From Mermis nigrescens (lineage: Eukaryota > Nematoda > Enoplea > Mermithida > Mermithidae): 64,000 bases of DNA. The notes beneath the pieces were generated by a model. The model was not told the origin of the DNA and searched no databases. It was given only the letters and a program-made list of their open reading frames with translations. Position 1 is the stretch's first letter. Each line of letters starts with the position of its first letter. Both the position numbers and the translations under genes were made by a program. This document shows, piece after piece, positions 1-11,772 of the stretch. The DNA lies in NCBI GenBank assembly GCA_036768485.1, contig JAVLUZ010000141.1, positions 4,043,349 through 4,107,348 on the forward strand. Direction: 5' to 3'.

Positions 1-100
1 TTTTGAAGCTGGACCATACAACACGGGCACTGACTGGGCAGCTACGAAATCACCAAGGTCTGGATCAAACAAAAATCGCGAAAAATTCAGTTCTGGGCGG

Positions 101-271
101 ACTGTGATCTGTTCCACACAAGTTCGGGCATAAATTTTAAAACTTTCTCCGACAATAAGCTGACAGATTGGGATTATAGCATTAATCTGATATATAATTA
201 TCGTAACCCTCGGCCTACTGTCGATGGAAATTCTTAGAATTCTTGCACGAAGTTATGTGACGGACTATAAT
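101..271 (+). mobile_element. TATAGTCTG MITE (family T)
   Basis: Left end ACTGTGATCTGTTCCACAC and right end ATGTGACGGACTATAA, diverged copies of CTATAGTCTGTTTCAC. Interior GCTGACAGATTGGGATTATAG matches other T copies. Confidence 0.75.
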
Positions 272-374
272 CCCTCGCCAATGATTGGCTGATATGGGCG
301 TATTCATAATTTCTAAATTTGAAAACGGAAGTAAAACAGCTAATGCAGGCGAACAATGAAGCACGGCGTGCTGT

Positions 375-545
375 TTATAGTCTGGTTCACATAAGTTTGG
401 GCATAAAGTTTAAGAATTTATTCGAAAGTAAGCCGACGGATTACGATAACTATATATCAAATCAATGCTATAATCGCAATCTGTCAGCTTTTTATCGGAT
501 AGGATTTTTAAAACTTATGCTAAAACTTGCGTGAAACGACTGTAG
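375..545 (+). mobile_element. TATAGTCTG MITE
   Basis: TTATAGTCTGGTTCACATAAG to GCGTGAAACGACTGTAG, inverted ends about 30 bp including GGGCATAAA. The 71-codon frame over it is noise. Confidence 0.85.
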
Positions 546-636
546 GAATTTTAATTGGCAGATATGATAATTATGCAACAACTTTATGCAGAGTTTAAGA
601 AAGAATTTTAGAATTTCATAAGATGAAAGGCAAGAA

Positions 637-803
637 CTATAGTCTGTTTCGAAGATGTTTGGGCATAAATTATATAAATGTTGTCAAAGCCGACGGATTA
701 CGATAATTATATATCAAACCAATGCTATAATCGCAATCTGTCAGCTTTTTATCGGATAGGATTTTTAAAACTTATGCCCAAACTTGTGTTAAGCAGACTA
801 TAG
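637..803 (+). mobile_element. TATAGTCTG MITE, best preserved
   Basis: CTATAGTCTGTTTCGAAGATG to AAGCAGACTATAG. The right 110 bp (from GCCGACGGATTACGATAA) is nearly identical to 375-545. The termini are palindromic CTATAG; TA is the likely target. Confidence 0.88.
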
Positions 804-2079
804 GACCGGAAGCATGTGAATAGAAATATCCCTACAGAAACGCTTATCCTGAAGTGGATAAAAAGAAACAAACATTAATAACAATTGATTTATGGGGTTT
901 AATTGTGTGCCCTTCCTCGGTCGGTAGCTTAAACCTGCCTGTGATGACCCGTGTTTAGATAGCTATATAATTCAACATATCCACAGATCCCCATAATACA
1001 ATTTTTGACGGTTTTTTTCGCGAAATTCTGCAATTTTTGATCCCAACAGAATTTGAGTTTATCTAGGTGTGACACACGCGCATGAAAGCATTTCAACATT
1101 TATAAATTATTACCGACGATTGGTGAATCAATAAACAACGCACTTATGAACAATGGTAACATAGATAAAATTCATGAATACAAATTTTTGGCATTCAGCG
1201 GAAAAAAACCAAATTCAGGAATGTACACATACCTATGTACCTAATGAATGAATTAAACAAATAAAGTACACAATAAAGCACGTACCCAGCAAATACAACA
1301 ATTAATAAAATGCAAAACTCATACCCGAAATTATGAATAGCTAAACCATACGACAAAATTAGGAAAGGAATTCATTTTCAGAAATAATGAGGAATCTGAT
1401 GAATTCCTAAGAAAAGCATATATTTTAAGTGAGATTTAAGGATAATTTTCGCGGTATTAGTTGTGCGGTAAAACTAAATACGCATTCAGAAAAAAAGACA
1501 AATTTACGAGGAAAAGACCATGTTCACGATGCGTATCAATTCAGAAAACACACGAAACGATAAACAGCAAAATTTATGACTTTATATACAGGATGGCCCT
1601 TTAAAAAGGCTACGAAAGCTCTTAAATAAATAGATTAGTTTAATTAGATTAAGCACATCAACTCGACTTAGATAGGTGCGGTTTGAATCATTTGATAAAG
1701 AAAAAACCTTTGGCTTTGTAATTATTGGGTTTTGATTGTCAGAATTCGTTAAAGGCAACAAATCTTTGTAGATCCAACGTTTTTGCAGAAGGCAATTAAA
1801 GCTTAATTAGATGTATTCTTAAAGTTGAGCTAAAACAAATACTAAAATTGACGCTGAATCTAAGAATAATAAGCTGCAGAACAAATATGTTTTAATGGCT
1901 ATTTTAATTTTTTTAAAGGATCAGACTGGCGTTCCAAGCCGAGATTTACTAATTAAGATCAATAATTAACATTGTTCCCTTGTAACTTTCCAAAAAAGTG
2001 GTGTTTTCAAAAGCGCAAGCCAAAAAGTAGTAGCAGCCTCAATAAAATTTTGCGATTTTGTTGCCATTCTTTCAAAAGC
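804..2079. other. AT-rich sequence, nothing recognised
   Basis: No frame, repeat or RNA gene that I can support; short frames here are random. Confidence 0.6.
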
Positions 2080-2462
2080 CAGACCCGTATCCAGGATTCG
2101 GCCAAGGGGTGCTGGGGGCGGACCCAACATAAATTGGTAGGTATCTCGGAAAGTTCATCGGAATAGCTCGCAAAAACCGTCATTTTTCGACGTTTTCCGA
2201 CATGCTCTATCCATTGAGATCATAAAATTGGAACTTTTCGAAAAAATTTTGCTCTCATCGAAAGGCTATAAAAAGTGTCGTTTTTTGGAAGCGCATGAGC
2301 CAAAATTATGGAAAATACTTTACAACTGGCGGCGAAGCGCCGAAAATTTGAACGGTCAAAGCCATGCAATTTTTCCATCTTTTCGTGCATTATCATACCT
2401 TTCGAAATTTTTTTCGGCCAAAATGGGGGCGGCCACCACACGCCCCCCTAAAAACGGCCCTG
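2080..2462. mobile_element. hAT-like element, diverged
   Basis: Begins CAGACCCGTATCCAGGATTC and ends AAACGGCCCTG, with GC-rich arms at both ends. Flanks TCAAAAGC and CACACAGC agree poorly (4 of 8), so boundaries are provisional. A near-copy of GGCGCGAAGCGCC lies at 2331-2343. Confidence 0.5.
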
Positions 2463-2616
2463 CACACAGCCATGGTATAATCAAAAGATTTGGTATTTTT
2501 TTATGGGCCACCAAGTATGTACATATGTACATGCATGATATACTCAATTCCAAACTTGTTAAAATGATCGCTTATGCTTAACAGTTTGGAATAGTACATA
2601 ATAGTTAAATTGAATG

Positions 2617-3039
2617 TTAATCATAGATTTTATAAGGCTGGACGGAAGGCTTAGTCCGCCATATTGCTATTAAATTCTTCAGATCAAATAGAGAACGTTC
2701 AAACTCGTTCGAATTCAGAGTGACGAGGTGATTGGTTAAATCCTTGAGCGCCGGATAGATTAAATTTAGTCGTTCTTCGTTTTTAGCGGTTGTCAAATAA
2801 TTTGGTCCATTGTGCATCATGAAATTGTGCACTGGGTAGAGATTATGCAAATTCAGGCGAGCCCGGGCCATTTCTAACGCAACCGCGTCGTAATTGGCGG
2901 GCAAAAATGGACTCTGGCGGCTGATAACGATAAGCCAACGCCGTTTTAGCCGGCGGAATATTCTCTTTTTTATCGTTAAAAAGTTTGGTACACGTATTCT
3001 GGAGTAAAAATGACCGCCCAATCAAGGCTTTATTCCTAA
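2617..3039 (-). CDS. unidentified 3' exon
   Basis: Minus-strand exon following acceptor TTTTTAG (3040). The frame that reaches the stop at 2617 encodes NYDAVALEMARARLNLHNLY, VHNFMMHNGPNYL, then a helical tail with NEERLNLIYPALKDL and LFDLKNLIAIW. Codon use looks more protein-like than the flanks. An overlapping frame (NKALIGRSFLLQ) is open from the acceptor but stops inside, so either the start is misplaced or there is a frameshift near 2900-3000. The tail resembles C-terminal helices of ZSWIM-type proteins, which would fit the exon 1.6 kb upstream, but that link is inference. Confidence 0.45.
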
Positions 3040-3980
3040 AAATACAAATCTTAGACTCACTAGAATAAGAGGATAAAATTTTTACCTACAATTTAAGTTC
3101 ATTTCTTTATACAATGCAAGAAAGTCGCTAGAACAGATGGATTACTATCTTCGTTAAGTCATGTATTCAATTATTATTATTAAATTATAAATTTTAACTT
3201 GATTCGTTTCCCGGAATGCAAATGATCATTAATTATAATACTGTTTAATCTAGTTTTATCTGACGAACTAACCTAATTATCTACCTTTATGATCTATGTT
3301 ACCTATTTCCGACCTTCCAAAAATCTAAGTATTTAATTTTTATGCTGATTCATCCGAAAATTAATCATAATCCATCTTGATTGAAATTGGAATTAAATTA
3401 AGAAAATAAGTAAGTATAGTATTTAAATGCTACGATCATTTATTGTAGCAAGAAACCTGTCCAACAGTTGATTTAAAAAAACACGAATTAGATGGATAAA
3501 ATATTGCATAAACAGAATATTGTTAAATTATTTCATTCCGTTCCATCACTACTGGAAAACGCATGTATTTTTAATTGACAGAATAATGTTTGAAATGTGG
3601 ATAGCGAGCACAAAACAGAATCAAAAATCTACTATAATACACCGAAAAACAAGTTGTAAACGAATAATTTTTTGATAATAAAAATATTAACAGTAGCTAA
3701 TTTTTTGATAGAAAATAATAAATCAGAAATCGAATAAATTTGAACTTAGAACATGGAGTTATCAATTTAGCCAAATATACACACGAGAAAGTAAATAGAT
3801 AAAACAAATATAAGAAAGAAACAAAGGTAAATCAAGCGCGAAAATAGAGCTAAATTTTAAATTAAGTAGGATGCATAAATTTAAAATAAGTAAAATTATC
3901 GTTAACATTAATTTTAAATTAATTTACACCAAAAACTAAGCTAAATCAACTAAATTGACCAAAAATACTTAGACCACAAA
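3040..3980. other. AT-rich spacer or intron between two minus-strand exons
   Basis: Very AT-rich and without recognised repeats; an intron if 2617-3039 and 4689-4947 belong to one gene. Confidence 0.5.
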
Positions 3981-4647
3981 TTATAGTCTGTGTCACATAA
4001 GTTCGGGCGTTACCAACTATGAGCTGCGGAAATCACACGTGTTTTGCAGGGGTTAGAGGTAGCTTAAAGAGTTTAACCCCCCAGAATGGATACTGAACCT
4101 CGGCAAAAATGGCTGTGATACCCAAGATTTGCTGATTACTCGAGAAATCGAAGAAATGCACTTTATTAACCATTTTTAGCCAACTTTCAAACCAAAAGCA
4201 TCAAATGTTCGGCGCCTTGAAGCATATACTCGTTTCTGGACTACATTTTGTTGAATTAACTCAAATTTTTCTTTTTTTCCAAATGCTCTTATGTTTTTAT
4301 GTTCTAGGAAGAACGAGCATTGTCAAAAACATAAAAACTGTTTCTAGCGTGTTGCTGTCATTTTTGAAGCCAAAAAGAAGTATCCAAAACCTGGTTTAAA
4401 TGCTACAGTAGCTTTAAAACTACACTATTTCTCATGTCTGGTCACTTTCAAGCATTTTCGCTTTTAATCTATTTTTGATTTTTATTCCACTTCGTTTCCC
4501 ACAAAATTTCACATTTTTCCATTACAGGGACTCTGGACCTCCCCCTATTGCGACTACCGCGTTGATTTGATATAAGGCAATCAGTCGGCTTGCTGTCAAT
4601 AAAAATTCTTTAAATTTATGCCCAGAGTCACCTGAAATAGACTATAA
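3981..4647 (+). mobile_element. TATAGTCTG MITE enlarged by insertion
   Basis: TTATAGTCTGTGTCACATAAG at the left and CCTGAAATAGACTATAA at the right, with family T sequence just inside (CAATCAGTCGGCTTGCTGTC). The middle (about 4010-4550) is family C- and F-like sequence. Confidence 0.65.
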
Positions 4648-4688
4648 TCTCTTATTGAATTTTCTATAGATCAAATTAGTTTGTTTAC

Positions 4689-4947
4689 TTTCGCAAATCT
4701 TCCGGTTGCACGTTTTCGCTTTCTCGTTCCGACTTTATTTTCGTTTCGCGAATTTCCGGCGCGAGCATACTATAGCGCTTGGTTTTCAAAGCGAATTTGC
4801 CGTATGATTCAGCGCTTAATTCGTGGCCCGTGTGCTGAGCGTTTAACGTAGTGATGCGTAATGCATTTTCGGTCCAACTAAAATTTAGGCGCAACATAGC
4901 TCGACAACCGCAGGGCATATAATTTTGATTTGGCCTCTTTCCGATTC
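4689..4947 (-). CDS. ZSWIM1/3-like DNA-binding exon
   Basis: Exon from acceptor TTGCCAG to either donor GTAAAC or an in-frame TAA at 4685-4687. It contains MPCGCRAMLRLNF, then ALRITTLNAQHTGHELSAE. The C-x-A-x-L-x-L ... HxxHELS pattern is that of the FAR1/ZSWIM-type N-terminal domain found in ZSWIM1/3 proteins and MULE-like transposases. A charged tail follows (KIKSERESENVQPEDLRK). No RNase H or SWIM segment was found nearby, so it is either one exon of a host ZSWIM gene or a transposase relic. Confidence 0.6.
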
Positions 4948-5504
4948 CTGGCAACAAATTAAAACCAAATTAGACGATAGTTGGCGCATAAAAAATAGAA
5001 AAAATAATTAAAAATTAAAAAATTAATTTTTTATGATTAATTGTAGATCAGTGATTTTGTTAAACCAACTATGCTGCAAAAATAGTTATGACTGTGGATG
5101 GATGCTCCTGAATTTTGAAAAAATTTAATTTAAAAAAATAAAAAGAATCAGTTGGGAGAGTTAGCAGCAAAACGGAATGCGTTTTTCATTATTTTTTTGG
5201 GACATACTCGTAGGTACATAAATCACTTTTCTGGACTTTGATCGAAATTTCTCTACTTTTTAAATATAAGTTAGTCGATCGACTCGCAGGTATACGAAAT
5301 CTTATTAAATAAAAAAACAAAATTTTGCGAAACCACCAGCTATAATCAGTTGCACACTACTCAGCATCTTATTACATATTTGCCTTCATTGTCGAAATTA
5401 GTTTATTTTTATATTTATTAATAATTGTTTGTACTATTCAGTAGATCTGAATATATATTTTCTGTTCAATTTTAACTTGGACGAAAAAATCAATCAGAAA
5501 AGCA

Positions 5505-5775
5505 CGTGGGGGTCGGGGGTCTAGAACCCCTCAAGAACTGGAAAAACGAAAAATTTTTGAAGAAAACGAGGCAAAATGAAGGCCAAAAACAGATGAAGAT
5601 TGAAAATTTTCTTCAAAGGTGTCTTAAATTGACTAGAACCTATGTAATAACTTAGTTTATACACTATTTTAGCGCTTAGACCAATTTTTGAGGTCATTTT
5701 GGCCCAAAAAAGCTCAATTCTTGACCTATCAGACCGAGTTACCCCCTGATCGACCATGCTGTGAATCTGTGGCTC
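5505..5775 (-). mobile_element. family F MITE
   Basis: Reverse copy with GACCATGCTGTGAATCTG near 5750 and GCACGTGGGGGTCGGGGG near 5502. The interior block TTGAGGTCATTTTGGCCC is shared with the copies at 13515, 28715, 43935, 50648, 50946 and 52585. Confidence 0.65.
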
Positions 5776-6761
5776 TAAAATGTCAAAGTCAGCGAATGCA
5801 TAAATTACATTCAAGAACAATAAATATCCGTCCAGATTTTACCTACAAAACTCATTTTTGTTGTCAATGTTCATTTAAGATGATGTGAAAACTGAACCAA
5901 TTTTCAGATAGAATGATAGATATGCTCGTAAATCTTTCTTGTAAAAAACGTTGGGATTTAGATTTATATTAATCTAGGATGAGGAAATCAATGAAAAAGC
6001 ATTAGAGCATAAAATTATAAAAATCTTCCTAACATCGCAGTAAATCTCTGGTTAATGGCATAAAAATTATCTTAGAAATTCTCATAATCACTTAACCGAT
6101 ATAATTTAAAATTATGCATATATTACCCCGCATTCTGGGAGTACCGTAATGAGCACAGTGGTAGACTATGTAGCGATATTTGAACGTTTCGTTAGCGCCT
6201 CCATCAGGCATTCTGAGAGTTTCAGAAGAAGCTACCCTAAATGGATGCCAGAATCTCGCTTTCCATGTTTCAAAAATTGTTTCGAATTGTTTAAAACTAC
6301 TAAATTTGGAGCCAGTTCGGATTTCCGGTTCCTTTTCTTTGATCCTGACGTCGAACGATGACATCATTTCTACAGTAAAAATAATTTGTAACTTTGACAA
6401 AGGAATAAATTAAGTTTCCGTAGTTAACTTCGGTTTTTGTCACCGAAATGCAGCTAAATCGCGCATTGCTTTAAATAGACTATAAGAGGTATTTGTTTGG
6501 ATTTTCACATTTTTTGAAAGGTACGCTATTCGTATGATTGGAATTCGTGGAAACTCACAAAAATAATTTAAAATAGTTCGTTTTTGCATTTTTCTCATTT
6601 CAAATCATCTCTCAAATATCTGATAATGTGAACTCTATCTAATTGACTTCCAAAAAACTGCAAAACGTGTTCGTCAAATATGTTTGTCAAGCGCAAGGCA
6701 TAGAGAATTCATGTTTTGTTTGAATTATGATAAAAAGTCTCAAAAATTCAGCGACATTGAA
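5776..6761. other. intergenic sequence, nothing recognised
   Basis: Several short overlapping frames (for example 6092-6413) with no family resemblance and stops in all frames nearby. Confidence 0.55.
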
Positions 6762-7974
6762 TAGCGCGTTAGCGCGTACCTATAATATACTTGGGTACCC
6801 CCAACACCTGTGCACCCCCTACAGCTATAACGGGACACTTCTGGAAGGTGCGGTTTTTTTAAAAGAAAGATAATAAAAAAATTCGCTGCCCGTGTTTTTT
6901 GTTTTTCTTGAAACTCAAAATTGACTGTGTAAAGAAGGTGTAAAGTTTTTTGTGTAACGTTATAACATAGGACAAATTTTGGGACCTTTTTACTGCGGCA
7001 TGTGGACAACTGAGTATTGATGACTCGAAGGATTGAACAGAATAGGATAATAGAGGGATGAATTCTACAGATGACACTTTTTTTGTTTTTGAAATTCGCA
7101 TTAGTTATCGAACGGCAGTGTAAAGAGTGCGAAAATCTGGGGGTGAAAAAGCACTTTTTGGTCGAGTTTTCAACCTTCCTATGTCCGATACTAACTCCGG
7201 TTATGAGGTTTTTAAAATGTTTTCTGACAGAAATGTAGAGCGGATCAAGGGCTACATTCTGCATATAAGCAAAGTCTTCTATGCTCTATGGTGAGTTAGA
7301 TCCTGGGGTTTAAAGTTTACACTCTAGTGGATGGTGTAAAAAACGGATTTTAACTAAGATTTCTCTGCCAAATTTTTCCGCTTATGAGTCAGTGCAAATC
7401 GAAGACAGCATTAATAAAGTGCCTCACAGGGGCTAAACATCGCAGCAAACCGCATTTAAAAAACGCAATATTGAGTTATTTATGGGGGTGTAAAGTTCGA
7501 AATCAGAGGTAAAAAATGGGCGAAAAAACACGTTTTTTCCGAAGTTTGATTGATAAATCATACCAAATAATTTTTGCAACAGAATTTTTGGCACACAGGA
7601 ATGTACTACGATTTAAAAGCTACAAATTGTACCAAACCGAATTTCTTTTAAACTCAATGGGGAGTTCGGTACGGAATTTTAAAGTTTACAGTGTTCTAAA
7701 TGATGGAAAATACGTTTTTGTTGCGTTTTTTGTTCGCCACTTTCTCCGTCCAGAAGTCGGGATAAGTCTAATAGAATAAAAATAAAGTGCTTTATATCGG
7801 GTGCATGTCAAAGCAAATTGTCTATACATTAATATTTAGCGAGTGTAAAGTCAAAAATTTGGAGTTTTAAATGCGTTTCTGTCTTGTTTTTTCTGCCTGC
7901 TTCTCCGGTTACGAGTCAGGGACACGTTTATCAAGTCTAGAAATGGACCAGGAATCAAATTTGATATGCCAGTC

Positions 7975-8800
7975 TGGCGCATATGTTTACACTCTACGGT
8001 GTTGTAAAGTAGTTTACACCAATTGTTAGTTTGCCCATAGAACATTATGTAGACTTAATTTTTTCATAAATATTAATCGTAATATCGGAACAATATCAAA
8101 ATTACGAATCTGACTAAAATCTTCTTTACACTAGGTGTTTACATGAAGTTTACACTACATATATATTTATCTTCGTTTTTGAGCATTCCAGAAACCTAAT
8201 TTTTTCTTGGAGTCTAGAAGTTTTCAAAGGATCAAATGTGAGACGTCACGTAGGCGCGTTTGTTTACATCCAACAGTGATGTAAAGTAGTTTACACTCAT
8301 TGTTTATATGTCCTCAGACCATTGTAGAGACATAATTTTTTCATGAATGTTGATCATAATATCCGAGTAATTTTTTACACTGCATGTTAGCCTTTGTTCT
8401 AGAGCATTGCAAAAATCGAAATTTTTTCCTGAGATATAAAAATTTACAGGGAATGAAATATATACGTCAATTGGGCGCGCTTGCTTACACTCAGCAGTAT
8501 TGCAAAGTGGTTTAAACCTAATGTTTATTGTCTTTAAAACATTATGGAGACTCATTTTTCCATAAATGTTGAAAGAAATATCGGAGCAATATCAAAATTA
8601 CGAATCCGACTAAAATATTCTTTACGCTATGTGTTTGTGTAAAGTTTACGTTACGTGTTAACCTTAATTCGATAGACTTGCAGAGACTTTGTAACTGAAG
8701 TCAAGAAATTTTCAAGGATTCATATGTGAGACATCAATTAAGTGAGTTTGTTTACCCTCAAAAGTAATCTAAAGTGATTTAAAAATTATGTTCAAGTGTC
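7975..8800 (+). repeat. matching GTGTAAA array in the left copy
   Basis: Reverse-oriented units with TTTACACTCATTGTTTAT, TTGTTTACATCCAACAGTG and GATGTAAAGTAGTTTACAC. Three recognisable units, decaying rightwards to about 9000. Related scattered motifs occur at 17950-18730. Confidence 0.78.
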
Positions 8801-9194
8801 CTTAGATCATTGAAGAGATGTAATTTTGTCTTAAATGGGTTGCATTAAAGTTAAATCTTTCTTAGCCGTGTTTATAATATGTTTCACAAAATCTTGCACA
8901 TGGAGAGCTATCGTTTAATTGATGTAAATTGCCTGCAAAAGTGGTTTAAAATGAACCAGCAATCACACTACTGTGCACAGAAGTCGACAAAGATATACAG
9001 CTTTATTGTAATCATGTACATTAATAAGCCGTAAACTGTTAGTATTCTCTACACCTAGTAGTTGTGTAAAGTTTGCACTATTCATTTGTTGTTAATATGT
9101 AGTCTATACTACAAATTTATTTTACTACCAAATCAAAGCGTTAGTGTTCCTTACATTTGATATTTGCGTGAAGTTTTTGAATTTTTGCCGAAAA

Positions 9195-9380
9195 TCTTTG
9201 CCTTCTAATTTACCAACATCCCGCCTTTTCCATTTTCTTGAAGTTTAAAATCTTTTTATAAGTCTCTATAATAATTTAATGGTAGGTTTTAACTTGAAGT
9301 TTCTCTTGGTTTACAACTCTCGCTTAGCAAGCTCATTTTTCAAAACTTTTTCATAGTGATCAGATTAGTCGCGTTTTAGT
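9195..9380 (+). mobile_element. second copy of the Penelope-like 3' tail
   Basis: Shares TTTCTCTTGGTTTACAACTC and the following CTCGCTTAGCAAGCTC with 11890-11935, and further flanking similarity from ACCAACATCCCGCC. No coding part remains. Confidence 0.75.
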
Positions 9381-9469
9381 TTGGAATTGGTGGACGGTCG
9401 TTATTTTATTTACTCGGCTCAAATAAACCAAGTGACTATCTTTTGATTATTTTCTTCATCGCAAATTCA

Positions 9470-9565
9470 AACACCCAATTTTCAATTTGAAAATTGACCC
9501 AATTTTCAATTTGAAAATTGATCCAATTTTCAATTTTGAAAATTGAAAATTGGGTGTTTTCAATT
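9470..9565. repeat. palindrome-of-palindromes
   Basis: CAATTTTCAATTTGAAAATTG occurs as successive self-complementary units and the whole block is bounded by ACACCCAATTTTC and GAAAATTGGGTGT, so it can fold as one long stem or as three small ones. Confidence 0.85.
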
Positions 9566-9864
9566 TCAAAAGTCACAACACATTGTGCTTGTGTATTGAT
9601 TGAGTGAGGATTTGCAATGTGAGATTCGTTGGTTAAATTTTTGTGCTTGATTACAAGTGAACTGCACATTAAGAAGAAATAACTTAATGGAGTTTTAATT
9701 TTGAAAATGGATGGTGTCAATAAGGTTGTCTTGTTTAAAAAGGATAATGCTGATGTTAAGAACAATATTGTTTTCCGCGTTCTTGGACTGTTGTCATTAT
9801 TGTGGCATGTTACTGATTGTGTTTACTGACTGATGTACTGAAATCACGCTAATTAAAAGTAGTG

Positions 9865-10640
9865 TACTAACAAAGAAAAATGCTCCGATGGAACAAAAAA
9901 GATGAATATACTTGGAATTGTGGATTATTATGGATGTAAAGGAGGGGACTAGGAAAAATCTACCTTAAAGTCGGAAAATCTGCTAAAAATCACACTTTCT
10001 CTAAGCAACGCAAAAAATCGATGTATATTCTGCGGCCTCTAAAAAGTGTATGTCTTTTTAAATAATGTCTGAAGTTTCAGATAAGAGTGTATAAACGAAA
10101 TCTATCAAGGTTACTTTTTAAATTGCTGGCACCTGATTGATAGAAAACTAAGAGGTATTGTATTTAAAGTTGTTTTATTTTGTTATGAGCATTATAGCAA
10201 GCAAAGCAGGAGCCGTTTGATTAGTGCACACAATCGTTTCGGGCATGCTAGTGTATCTACATTATAGTCTGTTTCAAGTCAACTTACGCGTTTCCTACTG
10301 TTTTTAACCAACCATGTCTTCAATTGTCTTCGATGTTTGCTATTTCATTCAATTGGCTTGGAAGACTGTTAGTTTACTTAATATCATTTCCCATAGCTAC
10401 TGCATAGCTAACGTGCTGCTGTTTCAATCATTGTTATGGTTGAATATTTATTTTAATCTGTTGGCCGCAGAATATACATCGATTTTTTGCGTTGCTTAGA
10501 GAAAGTGTGATTTTTAGCAGATTTTCCGATTCTTTAGGTAGATTTTTCCTAGTCCCCTCCTTTAACATCCATAATAATCCACAATTCCAAGTATATTCGC
10601 ATCTTTTTTGTTCCATCGGAGCATTTTCTCTTTGCTAGTA
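9865..10640. mobile_element. fold-back element, copy 1
   Basis: Arms 9865-10045 and 10456-10640 are inverted repeats, starting TACTAACAAAGAAAAATGC and including GCTCCGATGGAACAAAAAAG and GGAGGGGACTAGGAAAAATC. The loop is about 410 bp without coding. A frame across the right arm is spurious. Confidence 0.85.
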
Positions 10641-11128
10641 GCAAAATATTCCTGAATGACCAATATGTATAACAGTCGTGTATGTACATAAGTGAAGGTA
10701 TTAATAAATGTAGATCAGTGTTTCTTATAAAAGTGTATAAAACTTCAAAATATTCTACAGCTACGCGTTCAATCCGCTCAATATTCATAATAGTTTCATG
10801 TTTTGCTTCTGAACGTCTCTCGAAATCGAGCCTACTCGCGGCATAGAGGATCAGGCGAAATATAAATACTAGCAAATATACGACAAAAGAAATCTTGTGA
10901 GGAAAAATCCAAGATTCGAAAAAATCTAGAAATATATTTAAAGTTTTAAAAGCTTTTAAATACAAGTCAATAAAATGCGGAAGGCTTTATAAAAGAAAGG
11001 AAAAAACGGAAAATTACATAATAGCTTAAAATTTGACTGATCCAACGCAGAACGAATGTCACACGAAGGAACAGACAGGGGTGGATTTATGGGGGCGAGG
11101 GGGCAGGGACGGCCGCCCCTCACTGGCC

Positions 11129-11772
11129 CAACAGTTGTCGGGCTATAAAATGAAGTGTCATGTGATCAGCCGGTTTTTCAAGAACAAGGATACTCTAAGT
11201 GCTAAGCTACTCTCAAATTTAGTATTTAAGTATACGTGTTCTAGCTGTATGGCCATACATGGGCGTAGGGGTTTTGGGGGTATGCACCCCCAGAAGTTGA
11301 AACACCCACCCCCCAGAAATCAAAATCCCCCTCCAGAAAAAAATTGTTTTTGCTTTTTTAGCAATTTTTTGATGCCATTGGATAGTGCTTGATGAGAAAC
11401 GTCGAAAAATGGTGTTTTTTCGCCATATGACCACTTTTAAGACCATTTTTTGACCTTTGAAAATTTTTTCACCCCCCAGAACTTCCCCCCAGAATTTCGG
11501 TGCTGCCCACCTATGTGTATGGCTAGTTACATTGGCGAAACTCGCCGACATTCTGGTAGTAGAATTGCAGAGCATACTGGCATCTCATTTGCTACAGGAA
11601 AGGCAATTCAGGGTGATTGCTTATCTGCTATTCACAAACATATCTCAAATAGCAATCATCCAATTACATCAGATTGCTTCAAGGTTATCAGTCGAGCATC
11701 CATCCAACTCTTTTGAGCTTTTAATCAAGGAATCATTATACATAGCACGTGATCGTCCAATTCTCAACAATA
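11129..11772 (+). pseudogene. GIY-YIG endonuclease of a Penelope-like element
   Basis: Before the MITE: ISRFFKNKDTLSAKLLSN then FKYTCSSCMA, the CxxC zinc-knuckle of Penelope-like endonucleases. After the MITE: SYIGETRRHSGSRIAEH, SAIHKHISNSNHP, then FELLIKESLYIARDRPILNN. GIY appears as SYIG. The two parts join in frame if the MITE and one 8-bp duplication are removed. A frameshift near 11700-11715 separates KVISRAS from FELLIKES. The reverse transcriptase part is absent. Confidence 0.88.
11254..11515 (-). mobile_element. family A MITE inside the GIY-YIG gene
   Basis: Perfect duplication TGTATGGC (11246-11253, 11516-11523). Ends CATACATGGGCGTAGGGG and GCTGCCCACCTATG. It splits the codons after the CxxC motif of the Penelope-like endonuclease. 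Confidence 0.93.

Larger units (their letters stand above)
6762..9864 (+). repeat. large repeat, left inverted copy
   Basis: Reverse complement of 21782-24308. The outer end is TAGCGCGTTAGCGCGTACC, next to TATAATATACTTGGGTACCC. Roughly 6762-8360 is nearly identical between copies, including short spurious frames; beyond 8360 the copies align only in patches, and similarity resumes at 9850 (CTAATTAAAAGTAG). A TA flank at the outer end would suit a TA-target transposon. Confidence 0.85.

Noticed and set aside
6740..7264. 174-codon minus-strand frame, with partly matching frames at 23804-24209
   Set aside because: The two repeat copies differ by shifts and stops, and conservation is at the DNA level across coding and non-coding parts alike; no family resemblance.
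10549..10965. 138-codon minus-strand frame
   Set aside because: Its C-terminal half lies in the fold-back arm; the rest shows no family resemblance and no splice signals that I trust.
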